Shown: positions 1 through 11,090, counted from the first letter of the stretch. The stretch is DNA of 64,000 nt from Ryuthela nishihirai (GCA_038380435.1 JAWZYU010000024.1:54088613-54152612); one strand, 5' to 3'. Notes: generated from the letters alone by a model not told the origin. Numbers and translations are program-made.

Positions 1-80
1 TGTCTTGTATTACAATGTTTATACCTTCTACCACTATAGTAATATAGTGGTAGAAGGTATAAACATTGCAATACAAGACA
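1..80. repeat. Hairpin-forming palindrome at the window edge
   Basis: Two 38-base arms, 1-38 and 43-80, are reverse complements with a single mismatch and a 4-base loop (gtaa). The outer ends read tgtcttgtat and atacaagaca. The structure fits a miniature inverted-repeat element or foldback. A longer element could continue to the left of the window, so its ends and target duplication cannot be judged. Confidence 0.7.
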
Positions 81-582
81 TTGCTAATGAATTTGTAATC
101 ATTGGAAGACATATATACATCATGCAGAAACATTCCTCACCATTCACTGTTGAATTTTCCAATCTCCCTAGCAAGTCATTAAGTACAGGTGCATCAGATA
201 CATCACCATCACATTACCCTAAATTACAATTAAATCCTAATTTTTTGGAAACTTTTTTTACCCAAGAGAGGTTTACCACATTCCATGCTGCACTAATTCA
301 TATTATAAGCAGAAATGCATTGCTATTTTTATCAGTTTTCTACCACTATTTTTATCATCTATTTTTGGAATCAGATGTTTAAAAAACAATTGTCAACCCT
401 GTACCCTATTCTTTTATCTAGAGTAGTGATTTCCAACCTGTTCAGGATGAATACCTCCTTTTACCAATCAAACTTCATGAAAATAAAAAAAAAAATTCCC
501 TATAAAATCAGTTAAAAAAATATTTTCCATCTGTATGAATTCACAAAAATGTCACTGGTGGGAACCACTGATCCAGAGGCTT
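81..582. other. Intron/intergenic DNA, no gene seen
   Basis: AT-rich sequence. The open frame beginning at position 5 runs through the palindrome and has no recognisable domain. If PDS5 continues leftwards from 4455, this stretch lies inside one of its introns. Confidence 0.4.
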
Positions 583-962
583 TGGGTTGTTTGACCTCTG
601 AGTGGCACTTTTTTGCACACAAAGAGCTAAATGGCCAGGTCACAAGGACCCCAAAGGATCAGAGAAAGTTGGGGGAGGGGATCCACTGGAACAGGTGTTA
701 AGAGACAGATGGTAGCCTTGTGTCAAGACCATCCAGTGTGTTCTTTAAAGTGCACAAGGTATGGCTCTTCCACACAAGGCGATGGCTTAATGTCCTATCT
801 GATGGATAACAGCTTTTCCAAGTCCATCAGTGTACCCTACTGATCATGTGTAGTGCAGAGTGTTTTGCAGAGACAAATCACAATGCTGACCCAGCTGGGA
901 CTCGAACCTAGGAAGTGCAGATTACAAGCCTGGTGGGCTACTGACTGAGCCACCCCTGTCCC
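583..962 (-). mobile_element. SINE-A copy (tRNA-derived SINE, about 380 bp)
   Basis: Read on the minus strand it starts with a tRNA-like head (A box near 950, B box ggttcgagtcc near 900-910). It continues through the conserved SINE-A body and ends in the complement of gggttgttt..acctctgag at 583-602. It is more diverged than the copies at 12579 and 52456. The short open frame at 631-843 is only the SINE body. Confidence 0.85.
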
Positions 963-1187
963 ATCCAGAAACTGAGAAGTAAATATGACTTTGGAGGCAA
1001 GAACATTGTTTCAGTATTGCTTTATTTAATCTTTGAATGAGACTTTGCATTAGCAAGAAATAGAAAAACTTGCTGTTCTGGCAAATCACTTTTCTTATAT
1101 AACTATAATAGATTAACCATTCTGTCATAATGTTTCTAGTCATTTATGTCTTATTTTTTGTTTTCCAAGTAACAACAAATTTAAACA

Positions 1188-1345
1188 TAAATGACAATGA
1201 CAGCGTTACCCATTGACTTTTTAAAGTTAATAAATATATCGATATTTTGTGGAAAACGTTTTGCCAACTTGTGGGAATTGAACCCACATCTTTCCAGAAA
1301 CATGCAGAGCATTCTACCATCGAACTAATGCCAGCTCATCTTTTT
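1188..1345 (-). repeat. SINE-C, tRNA-like repeat, copy 1
   Basis: Read on the minus strand this contains a tRNA-like segment with an A-box-like tagttcgatggtagaatg and a B-box-like gggttcaattccc, followed by an AT-rich tail. It is closely similar to 1503-1640. It is probably a tRNA-derived SINE rather than a working tRNA gene, because the flanking sequence is duplicated with it. Confidence 0.55.
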
Positions 1346-1502
1346 TCCACTAATTTAAGACTTTAAACTCTCCACTGATGATTTCAGTGCCTACCATTGA
1401 TGCCATCTATGATCTCAGGTGACAACTATTTCTTTTTGTATTGCGTTGAGTAAGATGGAAATAAATAATAAAGTCTCTTCACGCTATTTAGCATTACTAA
1501 TG

Positions 1503-1640
1503 ATTTAAGCATAAATGACAATCACAGTGTTACCTGCTGACTTTTTAATGTCAATATATCAATAAATATTTTGTGGAAAAAATTTCGCCAACGTACGGGA
1601 AGTGAACCCGCATCTCTCCAGAAACATGCAAGAGTATTCT
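1503..1640 (-). repeat. SINE-C, tRNA-like repeat, copy 2
   Basis: This is a direct repeat of 1188-1345 lying about 315 bp away. It shares the tail (cataaatgacaat..cag.gttacc) and the region around the B box (gtgaacccgcatctctccag on the plus strand). The copy breaks off after attctac. A weaker relative of the tail is visible near 9610-9690. Confidence 0.5.
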
Positions 1641-2580
1641 ACAACAAATTTGTTTTGGTCAATACCTTTTAAGCATCTTGATTTGATTGATTTACCAATA
1701 ACAAGAAGTATTGCATGAGAGCCTGTCATGCTGGTACAGTGAGACACTCTTTGCTACTTTACCTCAGCACATATTTCCCCTCTAACGCACATCTTTTTTT
1801 TCCCAGTTTTGCACAAAAAATTACTCATTTCTTATGCATTAAATATAATTTTGGAGAGTGTGAATCAAATATTAATGACAGACACCCCCCCCCCCCCCCC
1901 TCATTACTAACAGTTTCCAAATTTACATCAGCAGACTCTCCACAAATAGCTTTGAAGGAAATTAATCCACTGAACTTATCAAACCAGCCAAATGGGACTT
2001 AAAAATCAGCTACACCAATTCCTGAAATTTCCCCAATTTTAATCATATGCCAGGGATAGGAATTTTGCTTTAATTACATCCACAACAAAACTACTCAAAT
2101 ATCAATTTAGCCATTAAAGAACCTTTGCTATTTAAAAAAAGGTTTTCCATTTACATTTTTCTGCTGCTGTGCTTTCTATTTTTAATGTTTAATGCTACTG
2201 AAGTTTTTCTTATTTTGAAATGTTCAACCAACATTTTTTAACTCCACACTTTTCTTTCCCAGCATGTTCTATCACTCCTATTTTATCTTTTAAAGTTTAC
2301 AGCTTTCAAGACATATTGAGTACTTAGCTGGGTCAGGATCTGTAAAATTTCTATAGACCATCCAAAAATCCCCTACACAATTGAAATTGATGCCAACAAC
2401 AGTACATTTACTTATAAGGAAAGCAACTGAGCTATGCAAGGTAGTGCCAGGTTATAGATTTCAGATAGATGTACCCTAATAGATGTACCTCTTTGCATAC
2501 CTAATAGCCATCAATCTATTTAAGGGGTATGGCTCACTGTAAAAGTAGAACATTGTCCTTGAATCCAAAATTTTAACTTG
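1641..2580. other. AT-rich non-coding DNA with a poly-C run
   Basis: No gene or complete repeat was recognised. A run of 16 C residues lies at 1885-1900. The open frame 1715-2002 crosses this run and shows no domain. Confidence 0.4.
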
Positions 2581-2584
2581 GGAG

Positions 2585-2772
2585 TGTCGAAGTGTCCATT
2601 AAAGAGTGCTTAAAAATACAAAAGACACACATTTTAAAGTGTCTGGGTCTGCAGACTGGGCTGTAGAGTGTCCATTTTAGAGAGGTTGTTTAATATGTAA
2701 TTTCTAAATGCTTTAGGCAGGGACCTGACCGAACATTTCCACAAACAGAGGTGTCCGCTTTAGGGGGGTCCC
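2585..2772 (+). repeat. Three spaced copies of a 'gtgtccRYtttagaggggt' motif
   Basis: Related motifs start near 2590 (gtgtccattaaagagtg), 2666 (gtgtccattttagagaggt) and 2746 (gtgtccgctttagggggg), about 80 bp apart. They are probably units of a diverged minisatellite or the terminal repeats of an old element. The last unit is interrupted by the TTAA hairpin at 2773-2829 and resumes as gagaggtttcactgta. Confidence 0.4.
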
Positions 2773-2829
2773 TTAACCCATTTCTTCCCAGTGTTGCGTA
2801 CACGCAACACTTGGGAAGAAATGGGTTAA
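2773..2829. mobile_element. Minimal TTAA-flanked hairpin element
   Basis: TTAA at 2773-2776 and TTAA at 2826-2829 enclose about 49 bp of almost perfect palindrome. The arms are CCCATTTCTTCCCA-GTGTTGCGT and their complement with one bulged base. TTAA duplication and CCC-starting ends are piggyBac-like, so this may be an extremely short non-autonomous piggyBac MITE. Removing it with one TTAA restores ggtcccTTAAgagagg. Confidence 0.6.
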
Positions 2830-2849
2830 GAGAGGTTTCACTGTATATA

Positions 2850-4051
2850 CACAGTCATATCAGAATAATATGACCATCCACGGAATCAGTGTACCTGCCC
2901 AGGCGCGTCACAGAGTGCACATGACAAGGTTGACCACATGGAGATATAAGCAGCCCGCCAGGACAGATGAGCCATAGTGCGTAATGTGAGCACAATAGGC
3001 AGAGGTATTGATTTGACAGAAGTTCAAAAAGGAATGATCATCAGCTACCGAGTCAAGGGTGGAAGCATCTTGGAAACAGCAGACTTTGTGGGCTGTTTGC
3101 AAGGTAGTGTAGTAAGGGTGTACCAAGAATAAACTGCTGGCACACCAAGTACTTCCAGACGTCATAACTATGGAGCCTCAAAAGCCATCAACCCCAGACG
3201 AGAACATCGCCCTGTCAACTGGTGGTAAAGGGCAATCAACGCACAACAGACCACTCAAATGAATGCTGAGACACCCAGGTACATGTCCCTGATAACAGTA
3301 GAGTGAACCCTGTTACACATGGGTCTCTCTGGAGTCGACGCTGCGTAAAGGCACACACGCTAACCAAGGTCCATCGGCAACGACGCCTGCAGTTCGCACG
3401 GGATTACCATCATTGGACAGTGGAAGAATGAAAAAAGGTTGCCTTCTCCGACGAATCGAGGTTTCTACTACACAGAAGTGATGAGCGGTGGCAGATACGG
3501 CGTTAGACACACGAGAACCAACACCCGGACACACTTGTCGGTCAAGTACAGGCCGGCGGTGGCAGTGAGCATGTCAGGGGGATGTTTTCTTGGTATGACT
3601 TGGGACTGCTGGTCCACTGGATGGGTCCCTGAATGCCAATGGCTACCTGTCCATCCTTGCTGACCACATGCATCCCTTCACATTGGATGTTTACCCTGGT
3701 GGTGATGGTGTCTACCAAGAGGACACTGCGCCCTGTCATGTCGCTAAGATGGTGTGTGACTGGTTCCAGGAACACGAAAGCAATGTCTCTGTTCTCCCTT
3801 GGCCGGAGAAATCACCCAACCTCAATCCCAAGCACTTGTAGGACCATTTGGATCGACAGGTTCAGAGTGCAGACCAACAACCACGTCATCTCCGGAACCT
3901 CTGTGCTCTGTCGGAGTCCGAATGGGCACTTGTGCCTCTGGCAACCTTCCAGGACCTCATTGCATCCATGCCATCTCGCCACTGTCATCTAGGCCAAGGG
4001 TGGTTATTCCCATTATTAGGTAGGTGGTCATATTATTCTGATACAACTGTG
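2850..4051 (+). pseudogene. Tc1/mariner-type transposon with dead transposase
   Basis: Terminal inverted repeats (cacagtcatatcagaataa at the left, complement of ttattctgatacaactgtg at the right) end in TA on both sides, as expected for Tc1/mariner. The interior carries remains of a DDE transposase on the plus strand: an N-terminal HTH-like stretch near 3010-3140 (LTEVQKGMIISYRVKGGS), then LSVKYRPAVAVSMSGG near 3535-3590. Next come a D-motif (VYQEDTAPCH) near 3710-3740 and SPNLNPKH near 3810-3840, where the expected glutamate is K. Many stops and frameshifts break it. The separate short open frames in 3313-4159 are fragments of this single element. Confidence 0.85.
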
Positions 4052-4454
4052 TATAAAGTGGAAGAAGGAAATTTTATGGGGTCAAGCATAATAAACTGTA
4101 TGTCAAATGAAAGCTTTGCTTGTCAATGTGAAGAATTGAAGAGTGCTCCTACTATATAAGTTTTATTATTAAAGAACTGAAAGATTCGTCCAAGGCTGGT
4201 AAATTAGCTATTTTACAATGATTTCCTGTATTCCAAATCATACATTAAATTGTAACATCGATAAGACTGCAGTTTTTAACCCAAGATCTTTCAAAAGAAC
4301 CAAAACTTTATAAATCTGTTACAAAAAAAAATATTCTGGACATACCGAAGAAAAATACAGAAATACCTCAGATTCACGTGAGATATATTTTCCATCAGAT
4401 ATAAAAAATCAAACATGCAAAGCAAATAGTACATAGATACATGAAAATGCATAC
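4052..4454. other. Non-coding DNA beside PDS5 exon 1
   Basis: AT-rich. It contains the start of the first coding intron of PDS5 on the minus strand, since the donor gtatgc is at 4454-4449. No further exon was recognised here. Confidence 0.45.
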
Positions 4455-4562
4455 CTTAAGTCGGCGCACAAGGTCATCTGTACTTAAATCATCTGTCACT
4501 TCCTTTACTCCAGAAGGATATATAATTTTAGGTTGCTGCTTTGAAGATGAAGCTTTTGGCAT
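4455..4562 (-). CDS. PDS5: PDS5 cohesin regulator, first coding exon (partial gene)
   Basis: This 36-codon exon begins with ATG at 4562 and ends in phase 0 at a GT donor (gtatgc) just below 4455. The translation contains KIIYPSGVKEV and DLVRRLK, which match the N-terminus of animal PDS5 proteins (KI.YP.GVKE..., VRRLK). PDS5 is a nuclear HEAT-repeat protein that binds the cohesin ring with WAPL and controls sister-chromatid cohesion. The residues before the match (MPKASSSKQQP) are variable, as usual for this family. A likely acceptor (tttttag) lies at 4589-4583, so about 20 nt of 5' UTR share the exon. The following exons lie to the left and were not found in 1-4454. The assignment rests on about 25 conserved residues recalled from the family. 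Confidence 0.87.
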
Positions 4563-4717
4563 GATGAATTATACCAGATAAACTAAAAATAAATTTATAC
4601 ATATGTTATCAAGAAACAAGTGAAATTATAATACAAACTGTCTGCTTAAAAGACACTGAATAAACTCATTATAAACTATTATATAATTTTCATTAGAATT
4701 ATCACATGGTTGAATTT

Positions 4718-4899
4718 CACGGTGGCTGAGTGATTAGCACACTTGGCTACTGATGAACGGGACCGGATTCAAGCCTTAGATAAGGTATCGATGTTTGTAT
4801 AGTCGTTCTGCTGAAGTCTCACCTTCCTCATAGATCTATATGGCATATTAAACTGACAGGTTCCTGTCAACCTTTCTGGCAAGCAGCTGCTTGAGGGAT
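4718..4899 (+). mobile_element. SINE-B copy (tRNA-derived SINE, about 190 bp)
   Basis: The tRNA-like head (ggtggctgagtgattagcac, then a B box decayed to ggattcaagcc) is followed by the SINE-B body, which ends in ggcaagcagctgcttgaggg. It sits just upstream of PDS5 exon 1 in the opposite orientation. Confidence 0.8.
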
Positions 4900-5739
4900 A
4901 ATTTATTGCTTTATTTTGAATTGCACATTATTTTATTTTACTTCAATCATTCTTTCAGCCATCTGTAAAACATGTTACTCATTTGTATGTTGAATATATC
5001 ACCTACGCAAGGTGACATTTGCTCTATGATTAAAACACAATGCAAATTTCTAATTATATACATCAAATACATGTAAAGAGAGAAAATAGGGAATAATATT
5101 ACTGTGTTTAGGTGCTATCTTGTTCCTTTTCACCAATCACTATTCACAATAAAATTTATTTATTACATTACACTACAGTTGGAATGCAATTCTGATTCAG
5201 TTAGTTGTATTCTTAAAAATCATCCAACATTACATAACGATAAAAAAAATTAAAACTATAAACAAATTGACTTTTGTACTAACTAGTAATTGGTAATGAA
5301 AGGTCATTCGATGAGACAAGTTTTCAAATGTTTAAGATTCAAAACTAGAGTAACATCCACACTGTCTGGTTTTTCAATGGTTCATGCCTCACTCATAGGG
5401 TCAGGAAATTAGGCTGCTTCTACTTTTAGCTCTATTATTAATGGTCTTCAGTGACCTTTATCACATTTTTTACTACTTAAAATTTTAGAGGAGGAGGCTT
5501 TACTCATCAAGGTTAACTCTTGATGATTTGAGGGAATAAATTGTTTTGAACTTTCACAGTAGAACTAAACAAAGGAATTTCTTCTATAGAAATACTCAAG
5601 GTTTTACTTTTTGAAAATATTGCTTCTGCTTTACAATACAGCATTCTTTTTAAAACTACTAAAGACTACATTTTTTTAAGCTACATATTTCACTGAATCC
5701 TAATATAGACAGTGTTAAATCAAATTACTGAGAAGTTTA
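4900..5739. other. AT-rich non-coding DNA
   Basis: No gene, repeat or conserved exon was recognised. The stretch runs up to the target duplication of the LINE at 5751. Confidence 0.4.
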
Positions 5740-5750
5740 TTACTGCTACA

Positions 5751-7255
5751 TCATCATCACCATCCTCAAGCAGCCATGGGCTACGGAGGTCCAACCAGAC
5801 CGTGCAGTTTAATTCTCCAAGCATATCTGTTGTATCCGGCCACTGCACACCAATTCTAACAAGGTCCTGTTTGACATTGTCTGCCCACCACATCCTAGGT
5901 CTCCCCCTCTTTCTGAGCCCTTTAGTCACACTGTTCATAACCCTACTCACCAATCTATAATTACCCATATGGGCAACATGGCCAAACCAACGGAGTCTCT
6001 CTCTGCACAATATGCTGCTTAAAGGAGGTTGCAGACTCCTTTGCCTAACCTCATCATTAATTACAAAGTTAAACCACCTAATACCCAAGATACTACGTAA
6101 GCATCTAGAATCAAAAGTATCTAATTTTATGTTATGTTTACACAATGTCCAAGTTTCACTACCATAACTAACCCTGGAAAGAACCAAACTATTATACAAT
6201 CTAATTTTAGTCTTTAGGTGTATACACCTATTTCTCCACACTCTCCATAGATTTTTAAAAGTCCTGGCAGCAATCCCTATTCGTCTGTTAATCTCATGCT
6301 GCACATCACCATTATCTGTTAGATGTCTCCCAATAAAATTAAACTGTGACACCTTCTCAAAACTGCAACCATTCAGATTAACTGAATCACAGTCTGCCTG
6401 ACCAATTTTCATTACTTTAGTTTTCTCTCTGTTTATAACCAAACCTACTCTACTACCTGTCTCATCAACAGCTCTAATGAAAGAGTTCGTCTCATCAACA
6501 TCGTTTGCCAAAAGGGCTAAATCATCAGCATAATCTAAATCAGAAATTTTAGTATCTCCAGACCATTTAAGGCCAAAATTTATCCCTTGCAGTGAATTTC
6601 GCATAATATAATCAATAACCAAACTAAAGAGAAAAGGAGACAAATGCACCCTTGTCGAACACCAGAAGTAATGCTAAACCAATTGCTACAAGCCTTACCA
6701 ACTCTCACACACGACTCAGTGTTATTATAGAGAGTTCATAATGTTAACTAACTTGTCTGGTATACCATATGATCTCACAATCAACCACAAATTATGATGA
6801 TCAACAGAGTCAAAAGCCTTTTTGAAATCAACAAAGCTAGCCACCAAAGGTTTCTGAAACTCTAAACATTTCTCAAGAATGTGCCTAAGTGAAAATATCA
6901 GATCCACACATCTCCTACCACTTCTGAATCCACATTGCTCATCACGCAATTGACTGTCAACCAGATTCTTAATTCTATTAAGCACAATCATGGAAAGAAC
7001 GTTACCTGGAACAGAGAGTAGGCCTATACCCCTATATTATCACAAGAACTGTGATCACCTTTTTTGAAAATAGGGATAACAATAGCTCTGATAAAATCCT
7101 TAGGAACCATGCCTTTATCATAAAAGATATTCAGAATTTCAGTCATCCAAGTGGTAACCGAAACATTCCCAGCTCTAAGTATTTTGGTAGTAATTTCATC
7201 TACCCCTGGGGATTTATGTAGTTTAAGTTTAGAAAGAGCTAAAATAACTTCAGAC
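5751..7255 (-). pseudogene. LINE copy A: reverse transcriptase part of the broken ORF
   Basis: The 6991-6725 frame holds RT blocks QCGFRSGRRCVD and FVDFKKAFDSVDHH (first catalytic aspartate). The 6649-5720 frame holds LDYADDLALL (YADD catalytic box). It then carries the thumb and C-terminal region with YGSETWTLCKH, LRSILGIRW and LRWFGHVAHM. Frameshifts near 6650-6725 and 7000-7260 remove continuity, so no active enzyme can be made. The last codons encode a run of aspartates from the terminal GATGATGATG repeat. Confidence 0.88.
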
Positions 7256-7259
7256 TGTG

Positions 7260-8932
7260 TTATAGGTCAACATTAAAGCCAGTAATGCATCTATCATCAT
7301 TGCAAACAATGGGAGTAGAACTAACCACATTGTTTAGAATATCACTGAAATGCTCAACCCACCTAGCCATGACAGAATCCTCACCTTCTATAACCTTAAA
7401 TTGTTTATCCTTCAATCCCTGTATACCTGTCAGTTTTCTACCACGCAAAACATTAACTATCTGGTACAGCTCTCTACTGTTGTGCTGTCTAACTGCTTTC
7501 TCGGCTTTGTCAGCCAAGCCATCAAGCCAAAGATTCTTATCAGTAGCTAACTGATCCTTTACACGTTTATTAAGCTTTCTGTAATGCTTTCTATTAGGAC
7601 TAGTAGGGTATTGATTAAGGATATTCCTGCAGTTCTTTCTTTCCGAAATAAGCTCAAGTGCCTTATCACTCAGATAATTCTGTCTCCTCTGCTCCTTTTT
7701 TCCTAAAAGAGTACTGTTAGTGTCCAAAAAAGCCTGATTAAAATGATCCCATTCTTCCTCAACTTCAGTAGTAAGCATATCATGACTGTCATAATGACTA
7801 AGTAACCTATCATGGTAAGCTTTGGCTATAACTGGGTCTTTCAGATCCTCAGTATTAAAAGTAAATTTTTTAACCCTAGCACAACACTTTTTAAGTTTAA
7901 GTTGCAAGACACTTTTAACAAGGTAATGGTCAGATCCAATTTCAGCTCCCCTATATAATGTGGTATTCCTAACAGAACTAGCCCATTTGCTGTTAATTAA
8001 TATATAATCAATCATATTATTATGCAGCCCATGTGGAGAAACCCACATGTACAAATGTATGTCACGGTGTTTGTAATATGTGTTAGTTATTATGAAACCA
8101 TTGAGTTTACTTACCTGTAGGAGACGTTGCCCATTGCCACTGCAGCTACCAATATCAAAAGGGCCTATCACCCCTCCCCAAAAGGTCAGAGTCAGTACCA
8201 ACTTTGCCATTGAAGTCACCTAGGACAAGGGTAATATCTCCTTTCTTAACAGAATTCAAAATATCCTGAAGTTGTCTGTAAACTTATCCTACTCATCGGC
8301 ATCCTCAGTGGGGGCATAACAGCAGATAACATTCAAGTCTTTAATGCTTGTCTGAAATTTAGCAGTAAGAAACCTTTCATAATGCACTCATATCCTAGAA
8401 GAGCATCCGTAGAATGTCTGCTGAGAAGCAGACCCACGCCTTGGTGATGCTTTCCATCCTCTCTCCCTGTAAAGAGAAATTTAAAGTTATTTTTAAGTGT
8501 CTCACCATTACCTGTCCATCTGGTCTCTTGCAAGCCTAGAATATCTAGGTGATAGCACTGGAATTCCTGCGCGAGGACATCAAGAGAATAATCTCTATGT
8601 AATGTCCTCACGTTCCACGTTCCTGCAGAGAGAAAATGATTAGTAGGATTTTTAAAGAAATTAGGTTTATTGAGATTGGTAGGGCCAACAATATCAAACA
8701 GCCCCCTGATCACAGGCATCAGGCAAAAACCTGTTCCTCCTCCACTAAAGGCTGAAGTGACCAATGCTGGTAGGAACTTCAGGCACCACCATTTCAAGTG
8801 GACTTTTTCAAGAGCGATATGGCCTGCCTGAGACACATTACTCCAGTTTAGGCTTGACGATGCCCAACTAGGTAAGTAAGGTTCAGGTACCTGCGATGGC
8901 CTCTGATTAGGATTACCCACCAGCTGATACAA
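7260..8932 (-). pseudogene. LINE copy A: endonuclease and linker part of the broken ORF
   Basis: Two minus-strand frames cover the apurinic-like endonuclease. The 8932-8333 frame carries GTWNVRTL and LGLQETRW (active-site N and E), then GVGLLLSR. The 8219-7260 frame continues after a frameshift with MIDYILINSKW and GSDHYLVKS (the catalytic D/H pair), then a basic linker leading to the RT. The GDFNAKVG-type motif falls in the damaged junction near 8220. In the living element this domain nicks the target DNA. Confidence 0.85.
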
Positions 8933-9599
8933 GGTATCCCATGCGTCTGTTCACTTAGGTCTGCCAACCCAGAAGCAAACAGAAAACACAGTGGCAGATT
9001 CTCACTCAACAGAGGCCCACCAGTGCAGCAAGTCCAGGATCCATAATCAAGTCCAGTCTAGTAGGTATAAATGGTCAGCATCAGGACCCTGTGAAGTTGA
9101 CCACTCCTCAACAGGTTTGAAAAAAAAGAAAAAAAGTGGCCATAGATGACCAGATCAGTAGGCCATACTGAACTGGCAGCCCTCCCCTTCCATTCCCTTC
9201 CAAAAGAGAATATCTCTTGAAAGGTACTAATGGCCTGCACCACGAGAAGGCGGGGTCGGACATTAGGTGTTAGACCTGGCCAGTTCTGTGCATCATCACT
9301 GGGGATTGGTACACAGCTCTCCTTCCAGTTTATGCCTAGCTACCATTTACAGGCTTTACTGCTACACAACCATATAAATCTGCCGATATTTATGACAAAA
9401 TCTGCCATCAGCTAGTTAAATATTTTTTCACTCTAAACTGGATAAGTTCACCAATTGTACTGTCAACTTTATTATATGTATCTTTCAGTGCAAACTGCAT
9501 GTCTGCCAACTGAATGGACCATACATTACCAGTTATAAGACAAAGCTAGAATTCTACTGAATTTTAGAACTTTATTGGCTTTTAAGCTATTTTAATTTT

Positions 9600-9700
9600 A
9601 TGCTAATAGTATCGATTAACAATAATTGATAATCTCAGCATTACCTGTTGATTTTTAAATGTCTATAAATCAGTAACTGTTTTTGTATCAATTAGCATTC
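9600..9700. repeat. Weak relative of the SINE-C tail
   Basis: The segment tctcagcattacctgttga followed by tttttaaatgtctataaatc resembles the 1503-1560 tail (cacagtgttacctgctgact, tttttaatgtcaatatatc). No tRNA-like head was found next to it. Confidence 0.3.
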
Positions 9701-9765
9701 TAAAAATGTCACAGTCATTTGGTAATTTACTCCTTTACTGCTAACCTTATTGTGACTTTGTGGTG

Positions 9766-10136
9766 TGTCGGTAGCGCGCCAGGCTCGTAATCTGTAGTTC
9801 CCAGGTTCGAGTCCCAGCTGGGTCAGCGTTGAGATTTATCTCCGCAAAATTCCCCGCCCTGCCCACGGTCAGTAGGGGACACCGATGGGCTTGGAAAGGC
9901 CGCTGTCCGTCGGATGGGACGTTAAGCAGTGGCCCCGTGTGTGGGAGAGCCATACCCTGTGCACGTTAAAGAACACGCTGGATGGCCTTGACGGGAGGCT
10001 ACCATCTGTCTCTCAACAGCTGTTCCAGTGGGTCCCCTCCCCCAACCTTCTCTGAGCCTTCGGGGTCCATGTGACCTGGCCATTTAGCCCATTGTGTGCA
10101 GAAAAGTGCCGCTCAGAGGTAAAACAACCCAACCCA
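9766..10136 (+). mobile_element. SINE-A copy with target duplication
   Basis: ACTTTGTGGTG at 9755-9765 is repeated at 10137-10147, defining an insertion by retrotransposition. The copy starts a few bases inside the tRNA-like head (tgtcggtagcgcgcc), has an intact B box (ggttcgagtcc near 9803) and ends aaaacaacccaaccca. The body is well preserved, which suggests a fairly recent insertion. Confidence 0.9.
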
Positions 10137-10374
10137 ACTTTGTGGTGATATGGATACTGAAGACTCAAACTTTCCAACCATCAATCAATAAAAAAATTTT
10201 TTAAAATATAAGTCAGAGTATTAAACTTTCTTTCAAGTCTCTAATCAAAAATTGTCATTAAAAAAAAAATCTGTCCAGCCATTTTTATACTCGAAAAAAA
10301 AAATACTGTTTTGCTTCTCAGTACAAAATTCCACTTATTCTTAGTAACACATACAAAATCTTCAAGCAGTCACA

Positions 10375-10795
10375 AGCAACAGAGGTACAACCAGACTATG
10401 CAATTTGATCCTTGAAACAAGTCTATTCTGAGCTACAGTTGCTACATTTGACCACAGTAGGGCAATTTTGGCAAAGTCCTGTTTGACATTGTTTGCCCAC
10501 TGCATCCTAGGTCTCCCCCTTTTCCTCAGGCCTTATGGCACACTGTTCATAACCCTATTTGTCATCTGCAGCTATGTCAATGGGTAGAATGGCCAAAACA
10601 ATCTCTCTCTGCACAATTTGCTGCTCAGAGGTGGCTGCCAACTCCTTTGCCTAGTAACATCAAAAGATCTAGAATCAAAGGCATAAAGTTTCCTGTTATC
10701 TTACAAAGCATCCAAGTTTCACTACTATGACTAATCATATAAAGAACAAAACTATTATACAGCCAAATTTTAATCTTAAGTATATATATTTTACC
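10375..10795 (-). mobile_element. LINE copy D, 3' part, degenerate
   Basis: On the minus strand this matches the last part of the RTE-like LINE: the region encoding YGSETWTL survives as SHSSETWMLCK in the frame 10888-10625. The 3' end lies near 10375 (complement of cttcaagcagtcacaag). It is far more diverged than copies A-C. Confidence 0.7.
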
Positions 10796-11090
10796 AACAT
10801 ATTTTTTACTGCTTAGTATTTTGTTTTTCTTAGGAAAAGAGAATAGTGTGCAACTTTTTTTTTTCCTTTTGCTGTTATGGCTCTTCATTTAATAAATATT
10901 ATAATTCGTTGATTTGTCTGTTTTTTACTCTTTTGAACCAATTACCTCAATGCAACCTAGAAAAAATTGTGGCCTTCAGCAATCCATGATTTGAGGCTGA
11001 AAGCTCTCTAAAGCACAAAATGTTCCACTCTTGATGAATCATTGGTTATGGAAATTAATGCAGAGGATAGGGAGGTGGACCTAACGTCAC

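Larger units (their letters stand above)
5751..9355 (-). mobile_element. LINE copy A: full-length RTE/BovB-like retrotransposon, inactive
   Basis: A non-LTR retrotransposon of about 3.6 kb reads on the minus strand. The 11-bp sequence TTACTGCTACA occurs at 5740-5750 and again at 9356-9366, a target-site duplication that fixes both ends. The 5' end shares ctaccatttacag with copy B. The 3' end (low coordinates) finishes in ATG/TGA triplets, as in RTE-type elements. The single expected ORF (AP-like endonuclease then reverse transcriptase, no RNase H seen) is broken into at least four frames. The C-terminal region (YGSETWTL, LRWFGHV, KRGRPRMWW) resembles RTE/BovB proteins. The clade name is inferred from these motifs. 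Confidence 0.88.

Noticed and set aside
5..382. 125-codon open frame at the left edge
   Set aside because: Begins inside the palindrome, has no domain and shows AT-rich random composition.
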